Assembly (NCBI RefSeq): GCF_004379255.2
Contig: NC_056042.1
Coordinates: 9,843,901 to 9,907,900 of the forward strand
DNA length: 64,000 nucleotides
Direction: 5' to 3'
Source: Salvia splendens
Taxonomy: Eukaryota; Streptophyta; Magnoliopsida; Lamiales; Lamiaceae
Every line of letters begins with the position of its first letter. Within the stretch, counting starts at the first letter, position 1. The notes under the pieces were generated by a model. It was not told the origin of the DNA and made no database searches. It saw only the letters and a program-made list of their open reading frames with translations. Position numbers and translations under genes: made by a program. Below, one piece after another: positions 11,401 to 22,364 of the stretch.

Positions 11401-12787
11401 GTTGGTAGATCTACCTGAAGGTGCAAAACCTCTAGGTTGGAAATTGGGTACTTAAAAGGAAATTTAAGGCCGATGGAACAGTGGATAAGTATAAAGCCCA
11501 ATTAGTAGTAAAGAGTTTTAAACAAAAGGAAGGGCATGACTTATTCGATACATATTCACCTGTAACTAGGATTACATCTATCCGAGTGCTTCTCGCTATT
11601 GCTGCATTGCATAATCTTGAGATTCATCAAATGGATGTAAAGACCGCGTTTCTAAATGAACTAGAAGATGAAATCTATATGGAACAACCCGAAGGGTTTG
11701 TAGTACCTGGACAAGAGAAAAAGGTATGCAAGCTCGTAAAGTCTCTATATGGATTGAAACAAGTTCCATTGCAATGACACTTGAAGTTTGACAATGTGAT
11801 GTTATCAAATGGATTCAAAATCAACGAGTGCGACAAATGCGTCTACATCAAGAGCACTAATAACGGCCATGTTATAGTGTGTCTATACGTTGATGATATG
11901 TTAATCTTGGGTAGCAACACTCAAGTAATTAACGATACAAAGGCCATGTTAAAGAGAAACTTTGACATGAAAGACATGGGTCTAGCCGATGTAATTCTTG
12001 GAATGAAGATACTAAGAACGTCTGATGGAATCATCTTAACACAATCACATTATATTGAGAAGATATTGAATAAATTCAAAGCCTATGATGGCGCGCCGGT
12101 TAAGACTCCAATTGAACTCGACGTTCACTTGAGCAAAAATAAAGGCGAGCCCGTTGCACAAGAAGAGTATGCACGAGTCATCGGATGCATTATGTACTTG
12201 ACTAATTGCACTCGACCTGACATTGCTTGTGCCGTGAACAAGTTGAGTCGTTATACGAGCAATCCAAGCAAAGAGCATTGGAGAGCTCTTGTGAGGGTTT
12301 TGAGATATTTAAAATATACTCAAAATCATGGGCTACACTTCTCGAGATACTCCCGGTACTTGAAGGGTACTGTGATGCAAATTGGATATCCGACAATAGA
12401 GACTCACTTTCAACAAGTGGGATACGTCTTTACTATTGAGGGTGGTGCTGTATCATGGAAATCCACAAAACAGACATGTATAGCCCGATCAACAATGGAA
12501 TCGGAGTTCATTGCCTTAGATAAGGCTGGTGAGGAAGCCGAGTGGCTTAAGAACTTCCTTGAAGATATTCCATGTTGGTTGGAAGGGCAAACAATGGCTT
12601 CTATAATGGTAAGTCTCGACACATACGTCGACGACATAACACCGTGAGATATTTGATCACAACATGGGTGATTACAATTGACTATGTGAAGTCAATAGAT
12701 AATCTAGCGGATCCACTAACCAAAGGGTTAAACCGTCATCAAATGAATAAGTTGCTAGAGGGAATGAGTTTGAAATCCACAAACTAA
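8458..12787 (+). pseudogene. Broken copia gag-pol of element 1
   Basis: Gag starts at 8458 and shifts frame in the C-run near 8490. Further breaks: frameshift near 9085, stops at 9209-9211, 9377-9379, 10367-10369 and 11775-11777, frameshifts near 11445 and 12345, and a small deletion/frameshift near 12585. Recognisable parts, in order: a CCHC zinc knuckle (~9617-9658); a protease site reading D-T-V-A instead of D-T-G-A (Val codon 9794-9796); the integrase HHCC region and core (DRGGEY) from ~10200; reverse transcriptase with an intact YVDD (~11890); RNase H (STMESEFIA) to the stop at 12787. It cannot make a functional polyprotein as written. Confidence 0.93.
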
Positions 12788-13348
12788 AGAATTGTCATAG
12801 TGGTAACCTAACCATGATGATTGGAGATCCCAAGAACTTGGTTCAAAGGGACAACTAAGCTATGAGAGTTCATGAGAAACACTCAACTATATCTATTCCC
12901 TCGAGAGCAATAGAATGTTGGAAAACTTGCCTAGTGGTGAGGCTAAGTCTATGACTTTTAATGACTCCTAAGGATCTCGAGGAGATTGAGTTCTCAAGGA
13001 GACCGAGTAGGGCAAGATAATCGATTAGGAATCACCTATATAAGTGTGAAGTGTGGCCGCTTCAAATAACACACTTATGAATCCAAAGTGGTGTCCAAGA
13101 CCGCTAAGGACACAAAACGTGAGAACGGATGAGGTTGAGGTGTTTAAGTGTTAACACCATTGTCCCGATGCACGCCGTGGGGGATTAGTTCAAAGCATCG
13201 CGCTACTACGCCGCCTGTGTATCCGATGGTGTCGACTATGGAGGGTTCAAAGCCAACAACTACCTATCCTTATGCGTATATACCTCTCGAGGGTTGAGCT
13301 TGTGTCTGCATGTATATGCATTTGGCTATTTCCACTTATGTGGGGGAT
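12788..13348 (+). other. 3' non-coding region of element 1 with polypurine tract
   Basis: About 560 bases between the pol stop and the 3' LTR, ending GTGGGGGAT, the likely polypurine tract. Blocks such as ACCTATATAAGTG, GGCCGCTTC and ACGTGAGAAC recur at the same place in element 2 although the two elements are well diverged, so part of this region may be functional in cis. Confidence 0.7.
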
Positions 13349-14436
13349 TGTAGAAATCATGGAATAAAATATGTCCGGTCAATGGATTTTGACCAAATAA
13401 TAAATGTGACGAGACATCTAATTTTGTGAAATTAAATGATATAGCGTCAATCTACATTTTACGCCGATAAATGTAGTATATTCACTTTCTCAAATCCGAT
13501 TTTCGGTGAGTGAGAAATAGTGGATTAAATTTGGGCATGATTAGCTTTTAATTAAAGCTTAAAGTTTGAGCTTAGGGAATAATTAACTAGTGTTAGTTAT
13601 CCCACTTTGGAGAAGTGACACATCTTTTAATGTGCTTAAATTAAGTGACTTTATGTTATTTAATAATTATAGTGGACCAAGATGGGTGAAAGAGCCCACA
13701 CGCGCGCGCCGCCGCCCGCCCGAGCCCGTGCTCGTGCTCGTGGTCGCAGGCCTCGATCTCGGTCTCGGTCTCGGTCTCGATCTTGGACTCGGACTCGGAC
13801 TTGGATCTTGGCAATTGGTCTTTGGGTGGTCTTTGGACTCGGGTCTGGACCCGTCGTAATCTTTTTAGACCACCGCTGAGTCAGCAATCCAAGTGGCTTG
13901 ACACATCGTCAAGCGTGGCACAGTCAAAGCCTACACGGCTGTCACGTGAGAAATCCACATGCTCCACACGCGGAAGGCACACTCCTGCCACAAGCTTGTA
14001 ACCGCCGACGGTTACGAATGAGCCATGATGAGCCTTCATGGCTTGGTTGACCCTGCATGGTGGCTTGGCCTATAAATAGGCTAGCCATTCCATTGCATTT
14101 TACACAACATTCACAAGCATTTGCATCATAAGCTCTCTCCCTCTCTGCATTATCTTTCTGTCGAAGCTCTGCCCTCTCCTCCATCCAGTTCGCCGTAGCT
14201 CTGTTGATTGCGGTGTTACTTCACTAGAGACGTAGCCATTTTATCTTTGGGGATGACACGCCAAACCGAGAGCACTACCGGGGCGTATCTCGTCTTGCGG
14301 AAGGAGGCCTCCTCGACTCGGCTAAGTTTATTTTCTAGTATCGTTTCGTTGTATTTTCAGTTTCTGTTATTCTTTCTTGGGTTGTATTACGCCCGGTTTT
14401 TGTTTATCTCCTGTAATTCTAGTCACTGTACCAACA
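13349..14436 (+). repeat. 3' LTR of copia element 1
   Basis: 1,088 bp, starting TGTAGAAATCATGG and ending CCAACA, followed by GGCTT. It is longer than the 5' LTR mainly through expansion of the GC-rich hexamer repeat (TCGGTC/TCGGAC units, ~13740-13815). It carries the same TATA box and, at 14285-14299, the same 15-nt primer-complement segment. Confidence 0.94.
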
Positions 14437-14441
14437 GGCTT

Positions 14442-14647
14442 TCATTTTGCACTTGATAAACTTCTTTCATGTCCATAAAGTATCTCGGTTATTATGATGA
14501 TTTTGCATAAATTATCTCTGTTAGACAAAAAAAACATTGTAAACAACATTGTCATGATTTTAATTAAAAATAAAATGGCTTAAGATCACACCATTTATCA
14601 AGTGCAATTATTGTGGATTTATGAGTGAATTTTAAGTTTTTAACCGA
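14442..14647. other. Short AT-rich stretch between elements
   Basis: About 200 bases of AT-rich sequence between the element 1 target duplication and the Stowaway element; nothing recognised. Confidence 0.5.
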
Positions 14648-14649
14648 TA

Positions 14650-15588
14650 CTCCATTTGTCCAATTAAAAATGAAATGTTTTCCTAAGTTATGAAACATAT
14701 CCCCAAATGCAAATATAATCATCTTTACTTTATTCTCTCTTCATTAACTCACAACTAGGGATGTCAATTGGGCTAACCCGCCCGGGTTTGGGCTAATCCA
14801 CTCTGGTTTTCGGATTGTAAATTTTTCGGGTTATAAATTTTCGACCCTAAACCCTAAATCTTCAGGTTTCGAGCTAATCCATGGGCTATTCGGGCCAAAA
14901 GTGATCTTACTTGTTACTTTCTATCCAATCCATTATTCTAACTTATAACATATTGTCGCAATAAAGTATTACGAAAGTCATCAAGAGAAAGAATATAATA
15001 ACAATTGAAAATAGAAACAAAATACATAAACATATCGCTTATTTAGTAGCACACTTGAATCTGACTACAATTAAACGAATACTCTTATCATGCATTTCAA
15101 TGGAATTGAATGACATTCTTAATTATATACCCGAAAAATAAATTTTAAGCAGTTAAAAAATAGTATAGATAGTAGTATGTTAAAAAATAGTACTTCATAT
15201 CAACCATATTCCATATAGCCATAACTTTCAATTTGATAGAGAAAACATAATTAACATATATATTCCATATCAGTATTGATATTACCATTTATACTTCATA
15301 TAGATATATAACCCAAAATTTTAATTATATTTTTATTTTAAATGCTCAACCAGTGGGCTAACCCGCAATTCACCCAGGCCAGCCCGCATAACCCGCTAAC
15401 CCGAGCGGGCTAGCCCATGTAGCCCTATTCTACATTTGGGTTCTGATTTTCAGGCCCTAACCCTATAATTTTACCGGGTTATTCGAGTCAGCCCGCATGT
15501 TTCGGACTAGATTGACATCTCTACTCACAACACTACATAAAATTTGTGCATAAAAGCAAACATTTCATATTTAATTGGATGTAGGGAC
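14650..15588. mobile_element. Stowaway-type MITE, split by a hAT MITE
   Basis: The left end CTCCATTTGTCC... and the inverted right end share 14 bases of the form CCAATTAAAAATGAAATG, and TA flanks the element at 14648-14649 and 15589-15590. Removing the inserted hAT element (14756-15523 plus one duplication) leaves a compact MITE of about 160 bp. Confidence 0.78.
14756..15523. mobile_element. hAT-type non-autonomous element nested in the Stowaway MITE
   Basis: Ends TAGGGATGTCAAT / ATTGACATCTCTA (12 of 13 inverted match) with an exact 8-bp target duplication CTCACAAC at 14748-14755 and 15524-15531, the hAT signature. The subtermini are rich in GGGCTAACCCG-type repeats, typical of plant hAT MITEs. 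No transposase is encoded. Confidence 0.92.
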
Positions 15589-15603
15589 TATTACTGTACA
15601 TAA

Positions 15604-16112
15604 TAATAAAACATGTAAAATGAGGGAAACTTTTGATGTGGCCAAACCTTTGGCTTTTCATCTTGTCTAACCTCCAAATGAATTATGGGATGCCTTAATG
15701 CCATGACTCTTAATGTAGGCACACCCATCCTATAAATAGATGGAGTTTTGGGAGATGAGAACACCAACAACAAATATTCTCTCTAGTCTATACATTCTAG
15801 TGTGCTTCTTAGGAGCATTGGATTGCTCGGTTCTCGCTTCCAATTCAAGTTCGCCGGAGCCTACGAGTTTGAGGTGCTTCAACTCGATAGGAGGAAAGTC
15901 GTTTCATCTTTGGGGACATTACGCCAATCCGTGAGCATTAGCTGGGGCGTATTTCGTCTTGCGGAGAGAGGGTCGCCTCTACTCGACTTGAAGAATACTA
16001 TAGTTTGCATCTCTTTACGTTCGTTGTAATTTACATTGTTACATTTGCCTTCCAGTTTTGTTCTTTTGTAATAGCAAGAGTTGTCCGTGTAAAGGCTGCA
16101 ATATTTCCAACA
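15604..16112 (+). repeat. 5' LTR of copia element 2
   Basis: ~509 bp ending TTTCCAACA. TATA box at 15731-15738. An ~85-nt block around 15905-15990 (GGGGACATTACGCC..., GGGGCGTATTTCGTCTTGCG) is conserved with the element 1 LTR while the rest is not. Segment 15949-15963 is the primer complement. Confidence 0.9.
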
Positions 16113-16129
16113 ATCGCAAGACGAAATAT
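16113..16129 (+). promoter_or_regulatory. Atypical primer-binding site of element 2
   Basis: AT followed by CGCAAGACGAAATAT (16115-16129). It pairs with LTR segment 15949-15963 (GTATTTCGTCTTGCG) through 14 Watson-Crick pairs plus one possible G-U. Relative to element 1, one pair has changed on both sides (C-G to T-A), which preserves the pairing. Confidence 0.7.
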
Positions 16130-16147
16130 TGTACTCTTGCTGAAATC

Positions 16148-19100
16148 ATGTCGACCGAAGCTGGAGGGAACGAAAACACTACTGGGTCATCTTCTGCTGC
16201 CGCTAACACCTCAATGTTGGCACCTGTTTCGACCTCAAGGGTCATGGCTCAAGCTGGGAAGCCTGAAAAATTTAAGGGCTCATAATTCAAACGTTGGCAA
16301 CAAAAGATGTTGTTCTACCTAACTACGTTGGGTGTTGCCAACTTTCTCAAGGAGGATGCTCCAACTATACCTGAGGAAGAGACGGACTTTAATGTTCGAG
16401 CTGCCTATGATGTTTGGCATCAAGGAGATTTCTTGTGCAAGAACTATATCTTGAACGGCTTAGAGGATAGTCTATATTCTATCTTTGCCGGGGCTAAAAC
16501 CTCCAAAGTATTGTGGGAGGCTCTTGACAAGAAGTATCGCGTCGAGGATGCCGATACAATAAAATATGTAGTCGCAAAGTTTTTGGACTACGAGATGATG
16601 GACTCTCGTTCAGTGGTGGTGTAAGCTGAAGAGTTGCAAATCATAGTCCACGATGTCCACGCTGAAGGCAACTGCTTCAACTGTGATAAGCTGGGCCACA
16701 TGGCGAAGGACTACCGAAAGCCTAAGAAGATGAAATTCAAGAAGAGTGCTCAAATGGTCGAGAGAGATTTCAACGATGATGATCTGGCTGTTGTGGTTTC
16801 TGAAGTGAACCACATTGACAATCCGAAGGCTTGGTTTTTTGACACCGGAGCTACTGTGCATGTGTGCTCTTATCGTAGCCAATTTTCGACCTACAAGCAA
16901 GTCGAAGGGAAGAAGTGAAGCTTCTAATGACATCTGGTCGTGAGCTAAATTTGAAGGATGTGCTGCATGTCCCAGACATCCGTAAAAATCTTGTTTCTGG
17001 TAGTTTGCTTGTTAGTCATGGCTTTAAGCTAGTGTTTGATTCTAACAAGTTTGTTTTATCTAAGTTTGGTACTTTCCTTGGAAAAGGTTATCTTTCCAAT
17101 GGTTTGTTCAAACTCAATGTAATGGCCAAGGGTCGTGTATTGAATCAAGTGAATGATAATAAGAATGCTTCTTCTTCTTACTTGCTTGAGTGCTCCGACT
17201 TATGGCATTTTAGATTAGGACATGTAAATCTAAATAAAGAGATTAGTGAATCTTGATTTACTAAAAGTTCACGAGTTTAACTCACAAAAAAATGTGAAGT
17301 CTGTGTAAAAGCAAAAATGACCAAGCTACCGTTTCGCTCGGTAGAACGGAGCATAAAACCTCTAGAGTTAATCCATACAGACGTATGTGATTTAAAATTT
17401 GAGCAAACTAAAGGTGGTAAAAAGTACTTCATCACATTTATAGATGATTGCACAAGGTATTGTTACCTTTACTTATTAAGAAGTAAAGATGAGACAATTA
17501 AAGCGTTTACAGACTTCAAAAATAAAGCCGAAAATCAACTTAATTGACGAATTAAGTGTGTTCGAAGTGATAGAGGTGGTAAGTATGTAGCCCCGTTTGC
17601 AGAATTATGTCATGCAAGTGGTATAATTCACCAAACAACGGCTGCATATTCTCCCCAGTCAAATGGAGTTGCTGAACGAAAAAATCGAACACTTAAAGAG
17701 ATGATGAATGCTCTGTTGATTAATTCAGGTTTATCCCAAAACATGTGGGGGGAGGCTGTGTTAACAGCGAATCATATCCTGAACAAAATTCCACTCAAAG
17801 AAAGGGATGTGACTCCTTATGAGTTGTGGAAAGGAAAGAAACTTTCATATACATACCTTAAAGTGTGGGGGTGTTTAGCGAAGGTACAAGTGCCGCCTCC
17901 AAAACTAGTTACAATTGGTCCTAAAACAGTGGATTGTATCTTTGTTGGATATGCACTTAACAGCAACGCCTGTCGTTTTTAGTTCATAAGTTAGCTATAC
18001 CTGATGTAGCTGAAGGAATGATAATTGAATCTAGGAATGTTGTATTCTTTGAGAATGTATTTCCTTGCAAGAAGCCACTAGTTCTAATTCTTCAAAAGAA
18101 ACGAGGTCAAGTCCTGAGAATGAAGAACCAAGACGTGGTAAAAGAGTTAGAGTTGCTAAGACTTTTGGTCCAGACTTCATAACTTTCATGTTGGATGGTG
18201 AACCAAAGTCATTGGCGGAAGCTTTGTCTGGCCCAGACGCACCGTGGTAGCAAGAAGCTATCAACAGTGAAATTGAATCCATCATGAGAAATAACACTTG
18301 GGTATTAGTAGACTTGCCTGAAGGCTGTAAGGCTTTAGGGTGCAAGTGGATTCTGAAAAAGAAATATAAGCCCGATGGTACTATAGATAAGTACAAAGCT
18401 CTCATAGTTGTCCAAGGCTTTAAGCAGAAAGAAGGGTATGACTTTTTTGATACCTATTCACCTGTTACGAGAATCACTTCCATTCGGGTGCTTCTTGCGA
18501 TTGCTGCTTTGCACAACCTTGAGATTCACCAAATGGATGTGAAAACTGCATTTCTGAAAGGTGATCTGGAAGAAGAAATATATATGGAACAACCCGAAGG
18601 GTTTGTTGTGCCTGGGCAAGAGCATAAACTATGTAAACTGGTAAAATCATTATATGAGTTGAAGCAAGCACCGTTACAATGGCATTTGAAATTTGACAAC
18701 GTGATGTTGGCGAATGGATTCACTATCAATGAGTGTGAGAAGTGTGTTTACATTAAGAACACTGATAATGGATTTGTTATTGTGTGTCTTTATGTAAACG
18801 ATATGTTGATTATGGGCAGCAATAGCAGAATTATCAATGAGACAAAATCAATGTTGAAAAGGAACTTTGACATGAAAGACATGGGTCTAGCTGATGTGAT
18901 TCTCGCAATCAAGATTGAAAGGAATCCTGAGGAAATTGTCTTAACACAATCTCATTATGTTGAGAAAATGCTTAAGAAATTCAACTCGTTTGATTGTAAG
19001 CCATAAAAGACTCCTTGGAGCTCAATGTCCATCTGAGCAAGAATATGGGTGATTCTGTTGCTCAAGAAGAGTATGCAAAGGTCATAGGAAGTTTGATGTT

Positions 19101-19737
19101 TATCACAAACTGTACTCGACTTGATCTTGCTTGTCCTATAAACAAGTTGAGCCGATATACGAGCAACCCAAGCAAGGAACATTGGAAAGCTCTGTGTAGA
19201 GTTTTGAGATACTTGAAGTATACTATTAACTTTGGGTTGCATTACACAAGATATCCCCAAGTACTTGAAGGGTACTGTGATGCAAATTGGATCTCTGATT
19301 CAAAAGACTCATTTTCGACAAGTGGGTATGTGTTCAGTGTGGGGGGTGGTGCTGTCTCGTGAAAATCAATGAAACAGACGTGTATTGATCGTTCCACCAT
19401 GGAATCTGAGTTTATCGCATTGGATAAAGCAAGGAAAGAAGCCGAGTGGCTCAGAAATTTTCTAGAATGTATTCCATGTTGGAAGAAGCCAGTGCCTGCA
19501 GTATTGATACACTGTGATAGCAAAGAAGCTATAGGTAGAGCACAAAGAGGCTTTTATAATGGTAAGTCTCGACATATTTGTCGGCGACATAATACCGTAA
19601 GGTAGTTGATCACAAGTGGCATTATCTCAGTTGACTATGTAAAGTCAGTGGATAACTTAGCGGATCCGTTAACGAAAGGTTTAAATCGTGATCAATGCAT
19701 AAATTGCTAAAAGGAATGGGACTGAAAACCACATCTT
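16148..19737 (+). pseudogene. Broken copia gag-pol of element 2
   Basis: Starts MSTEAGGNEN at 16148. There are stops near 16285 and 16622, and gag is internally deleted so that its N-terminal half runs directly into the zinc knuckle (~16670), whose last Cys is Tyr. Protease D-T-G-A is intact (~16841). A deletion plus stop follows at ~16916. Integrase and reverse transcriptase are interrupted near 17250, 17547, 17980 and 18250. The catalytic YVDD reads YVND (Asn codon 18797-18799), which should abolish polymerase activity. RNase H continues past a frameshift near 19005 and stops near 19361 and 19605. Confidence 0.93.
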
Positions 19738-20326
19738 AAAAAGATGATTATAGTGGTAACCCAACCATACGATTGGAGATTCCATGGGCTTGGTTCAATG
19801 GGAAAACGAAGCTATATAAATCTAGCTATAACACTTGGAAGATTTTAATCTTCGCCCATTCTTTAGAAAACACTGAGTGTTATAACATGTATGTGGTAAG
19901 AGGTTAAGTCTTTGACATTTATTGATTCTTGAAATCTCAAGGAGATGCAGTATGACAGGATACTCATGAAAAAATCACCTATATAAGTGAGAAGTGGGGC
20001 CGCTTCGTGTGTGTGTCACTTATGAATTCCAAAAAGGTGTTCCAAGGCCAAAATGGACACAAACGTGAGAACTGGTGGAGTTGAGACAGTATTGTGTTGA
20101 TGCTATTGACTAGGCATACACTAAAGAGGAATAGTTCAAGGCATCGCGTCCACTAGCTCGCCGGTATGCCCGATAGTGTTGACTATGGAAGGTTCAAAAT
20201 CACAAGTAACCTCTCTAAATGCAGTATCATTTCTTGAGAACTGAGCAAAAGAGTCTGCATGCATGCATGCATACACGTCTTGTGTTGGTTTGAGCTTGCA
20301 GTGCTCTAACCAATGTGGGGGATAGT
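19738..20326 (+). other. 3' non-coding region of element 2 with polypurine tract
   Basis: About 590 bases ending GTGGGGGATAGT next to the LTR, the likely polypurine tract. It aligns by eye in blocks with 12788-13348 of element 1 (GTGGTAACC, ACCTATATAAGTG, GGCCGCTTC, ACGTGAGAAC, ATGGAGGGTTC-like). A (TGCA)n run lies at about 20257-20272. Confidence 0.65.
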
Positions 20327-20829
20327 TGAAAAAACGTGTAAAATGAGGGAAACTTTTGATGTGGCCAAACCTTTGGCTTTACATCTTGTGTAACCTCCAA
20401 ATGCATTATGGGATGCCTTAATGCCATGACTCTTCATGTAGGCACACCTATCCTATAAATAGATGGAGTTTTGGGAGATGAGAACACCAACAACAAATAT
20501 TCTCTCTACTTTCTCTAGTCTCTACATTCTAGTGTGCATCTTAGGAGCATTGCATTACTTGGTTCTCGCTTCCAATTCAAGTTCACCGGAGCCTACGAGT
20601 TTGAGGTACTTCAACTCGATAGGAGGAAAGTCGTTTCATCTTTGGGGACATTACGCCTATCTGTGAGCACTAGCCGGGACGTATTTCGTCTTGCGGAGAG
20701 AGGGTCACCTCGACTCGACTTGAAGAATACTATAGTTTGCATCTCTTTACGTTCGTTGTAATTTACCTTCCAGTTTGTTCTTTTGTAATAGCAGGGGTTG
20801 TCCGTGTAAAGTCTGCAATATTTCCAACA
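20327..20829 (+). repeat. 3' LTR of copia element 2
   Basis: 503 bp, TGAAAAAACG...TTTCCAACA, directly followed by an ATA-repeat flank. It lacks one CTTTCTCTA-type difference and a short ACATTGTTACATTTG stretch relative to the 5' copy. It ends 78 bases before the stop codon of the convergent nodulin-related gene. Confidence 0.92.
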
Positions 20830-20907
20830 GTAATAATAATAATAGACAAATAGAAAAAAAATTAAAAGAAAAAAATACTTAAAATGAAACATAAGCAAAT
20901 AATTAGC

Positions 20908-21345
20908 CTATTTTTTCAAGAAATCTCCGGCCATCTTCATGAGACCGCCGTCGTCGGCCTTCTTATCCGCGCCTTCGCCGCCCGCGGCCTCTGGCTTGGC
21001 AGCGGGGGCGTCGGCGCCCTTGTAGTGGCGGAGGTAGTCCTCGGCCTTGTCGACGTACATCCCGATACCCTGCTTGTCGTCGAGCTTGGCGTAGTCAGAG
21101 GCGGCGCCGATGAGGTCAGCAGAGGCGCCGGCGACCTCTCCCTTGTCGAACTTCTCCGGCTCGCTGCCGAAGTGGGCCTGCGCTGCACCCGCCACCACCT
21201 GGGCACTGTGTATTAGATCGCTCGTGGTGGGCTTCTGGCTGGCCTCGCCGGCTTGGGCCTCGCCGGCTTGGTCGTCGCCGGCACCGGGAACTTTGTGTAG
21301 TTGTGCGGCATCATCATTCTTGGTTAAATTTGATAGGAAATTCAT
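20908..21345 (-). CDS. NRP1: Nodulin-related protein 1-like
   Basis: A single exon encoding 145 aa on the minus strand, stop at 20908-20910. Small, Ala/Gly/Asp-rich and charged, with no signal peptide or membrane segment. The conserved part is SDLIHSAQVVAGAAQ...EVAGASADLIGAASDYAKLDDK...YVDKAEDYLRHY (about residues 42-110), which I recognise as the plant nodulin-related protein 1 family (Arabidopsis NRP1 is reported in heat and ABA responses; from memory). The N-terminal third contains a short duplicated unit (QAGEAQAGEAS) coded by a GCC-GGC-rich DNA repeat. The CDS is far more GC-rich than its surroundings. A copia 3' LTR ends 78 bases past its stop codon. Molecular activity is unknown. Confidence 0.82.
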   Translation of the reverse strand: MNFLSNLTKNDDAAQLHKVPGAGDDQAGEAQAGEASQKPTTSDLIHSAQVVAGAAQAHFGSEPEKFDKGEVAGASADLIGAASDYAKLDDKQGIGMYVDKAEDYLRHYKGADAPAAKPEAAGGEGADKKADDGGLMKMAGDFLKK

Positions 21346-22359
21346 TTTTGAAAGAAAGAAGAAAATGGAATGGAAGAAGTGGAATGATAATGGATGTGAA
21401 AAAGGAATTTGATTGGTGTAGCTGATTTTGTGTGAAAATGGGAGGGAAATAGTGGATTCACAAAGTTAGTTTTTTTGGTTATGAATGGGTCAATTGCACT
21501 GTTTCAGATTTAAAAAGATGAAAATATTTTGTGATTTGATGGTATGTAGTAATTATTATTTTTCCAAATCTATTTGAAAATGTGATATTCATGTATCTTG
21601 AATTATACCAATTTAACAGTTAGACCAAATAATATTAGAATCCTATATCAGCACTAAAACAATAAATAGTACTAATAGTCTAGCATTTATATATTGAGGT
21701 TAAGATTTAAGAAGAGTAAGAATGGTGACACTATTTGTTGTCAAAGACAAGCATGGGTATACAATAAGGGCAGGATGATAACATGGTGGCACTACTTTGT
21801 TGATGGACAACTAGTATAAATTGACAAAGGGAATTGCATTGCATTACTCAAATTAGAAAAAGAAAAATACAATGGCAAATCCCTAGATGAGTGATGCTGA
21901 GAACACAATTGGATTAATACATCCAAATAAATGTGATTAACAAGTAATTCAGTTGTGTTCTCAGGTCACCCCTTTAGAATTCGTTTGTTCTTATTTGCAA
22001 TTATATAATTATATTTTTTCTGAATTTTTGTATTTTGAATTGCTTATTTGCATATTTTATTTATATTTAGCGTTATGCATTTCAAAATTTGAAGGTATGA
22101 TCATTATGATTGATTTCATTCTTGTACTTCATAACTTAGTAGTATTATACAATGAATGACATGAAATTATTTTGAATTGCTAAATCATCCCTTTTATTTT
22201 ATTCAATTGAATTAATGTTTTGCATCAGTCTCTTTCACACACAGACGCACTCTCCTTGGCATATGTGTACATCAAATACGTAGTAAATAAAAATAATTCT
22301 TTTTATGCATATTAGTATCATGACACCTTCGTTTGATATTTATCAATATTTTTCATAAC
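21346..22359 (-). other. Upstream region of the nodulin-related gene
   Basis: AT-rich sequence containing the promoter of the minus-strand NRP1-like gene and then undistinguished intergenic DNA up to the TACCT target duplication at 22360-22364. No other gene seen. Confidence 0.5.
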
Positions 22360-22364
22360 TACCT

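Larger units (their letters stand above)
7347..14436 (+). mobile_element. Ty1/copia LTR retrotransposon, element 1 (7.1 kb, defective)
   Basis: Ends TG...CA with a 5-bp target duplication GGCTT at 7342-7346 and 14437-14441. LTRs are 7347-8369 and 13349-14436. Internal order is gag, protease, integrase, reverse transcriptase, RNase H, which is copia order. The coding region is broken by several stops and frameshifts. LTR divergence is about 5% in the first 270 bases by eye, so the insertion is not recent. The primer site is unusual: it does not begin with TGG and is complementary to a segment of its own LTR. Confidence 0.95.
15604..20829 (+). mobile_element. Ty1/copia LTR retrotransposon, element 2 (5.2 kb, defective)
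   Basis: LTRs are 15604-16112 and 20327-20829. The 3' LTR starts TGAAAAAACGTG; the 5' copy has lost the TG (reads TAATAAAACATG), and no clean target duplication survives in the ATA-rich flanks. The protein regions are clearly related to element 1, but the LTRs are half as long and mostly different. Gag and the protease-integrase junction carry deletions. As in element 1, the primer site is complementary to its own LTR. Confidence 0.92.

Noticed and set aside
13660..13887. Arg/Asp-rich frames in the element 1 LTR
   Set aside because: Produced by the hexamer repeat; not a protein gene.
20884..21216. Plus-strand 110-codon frame over NRP1
   Set aside because: GC-rich antisense shadow; the minus frame has a clear family match.
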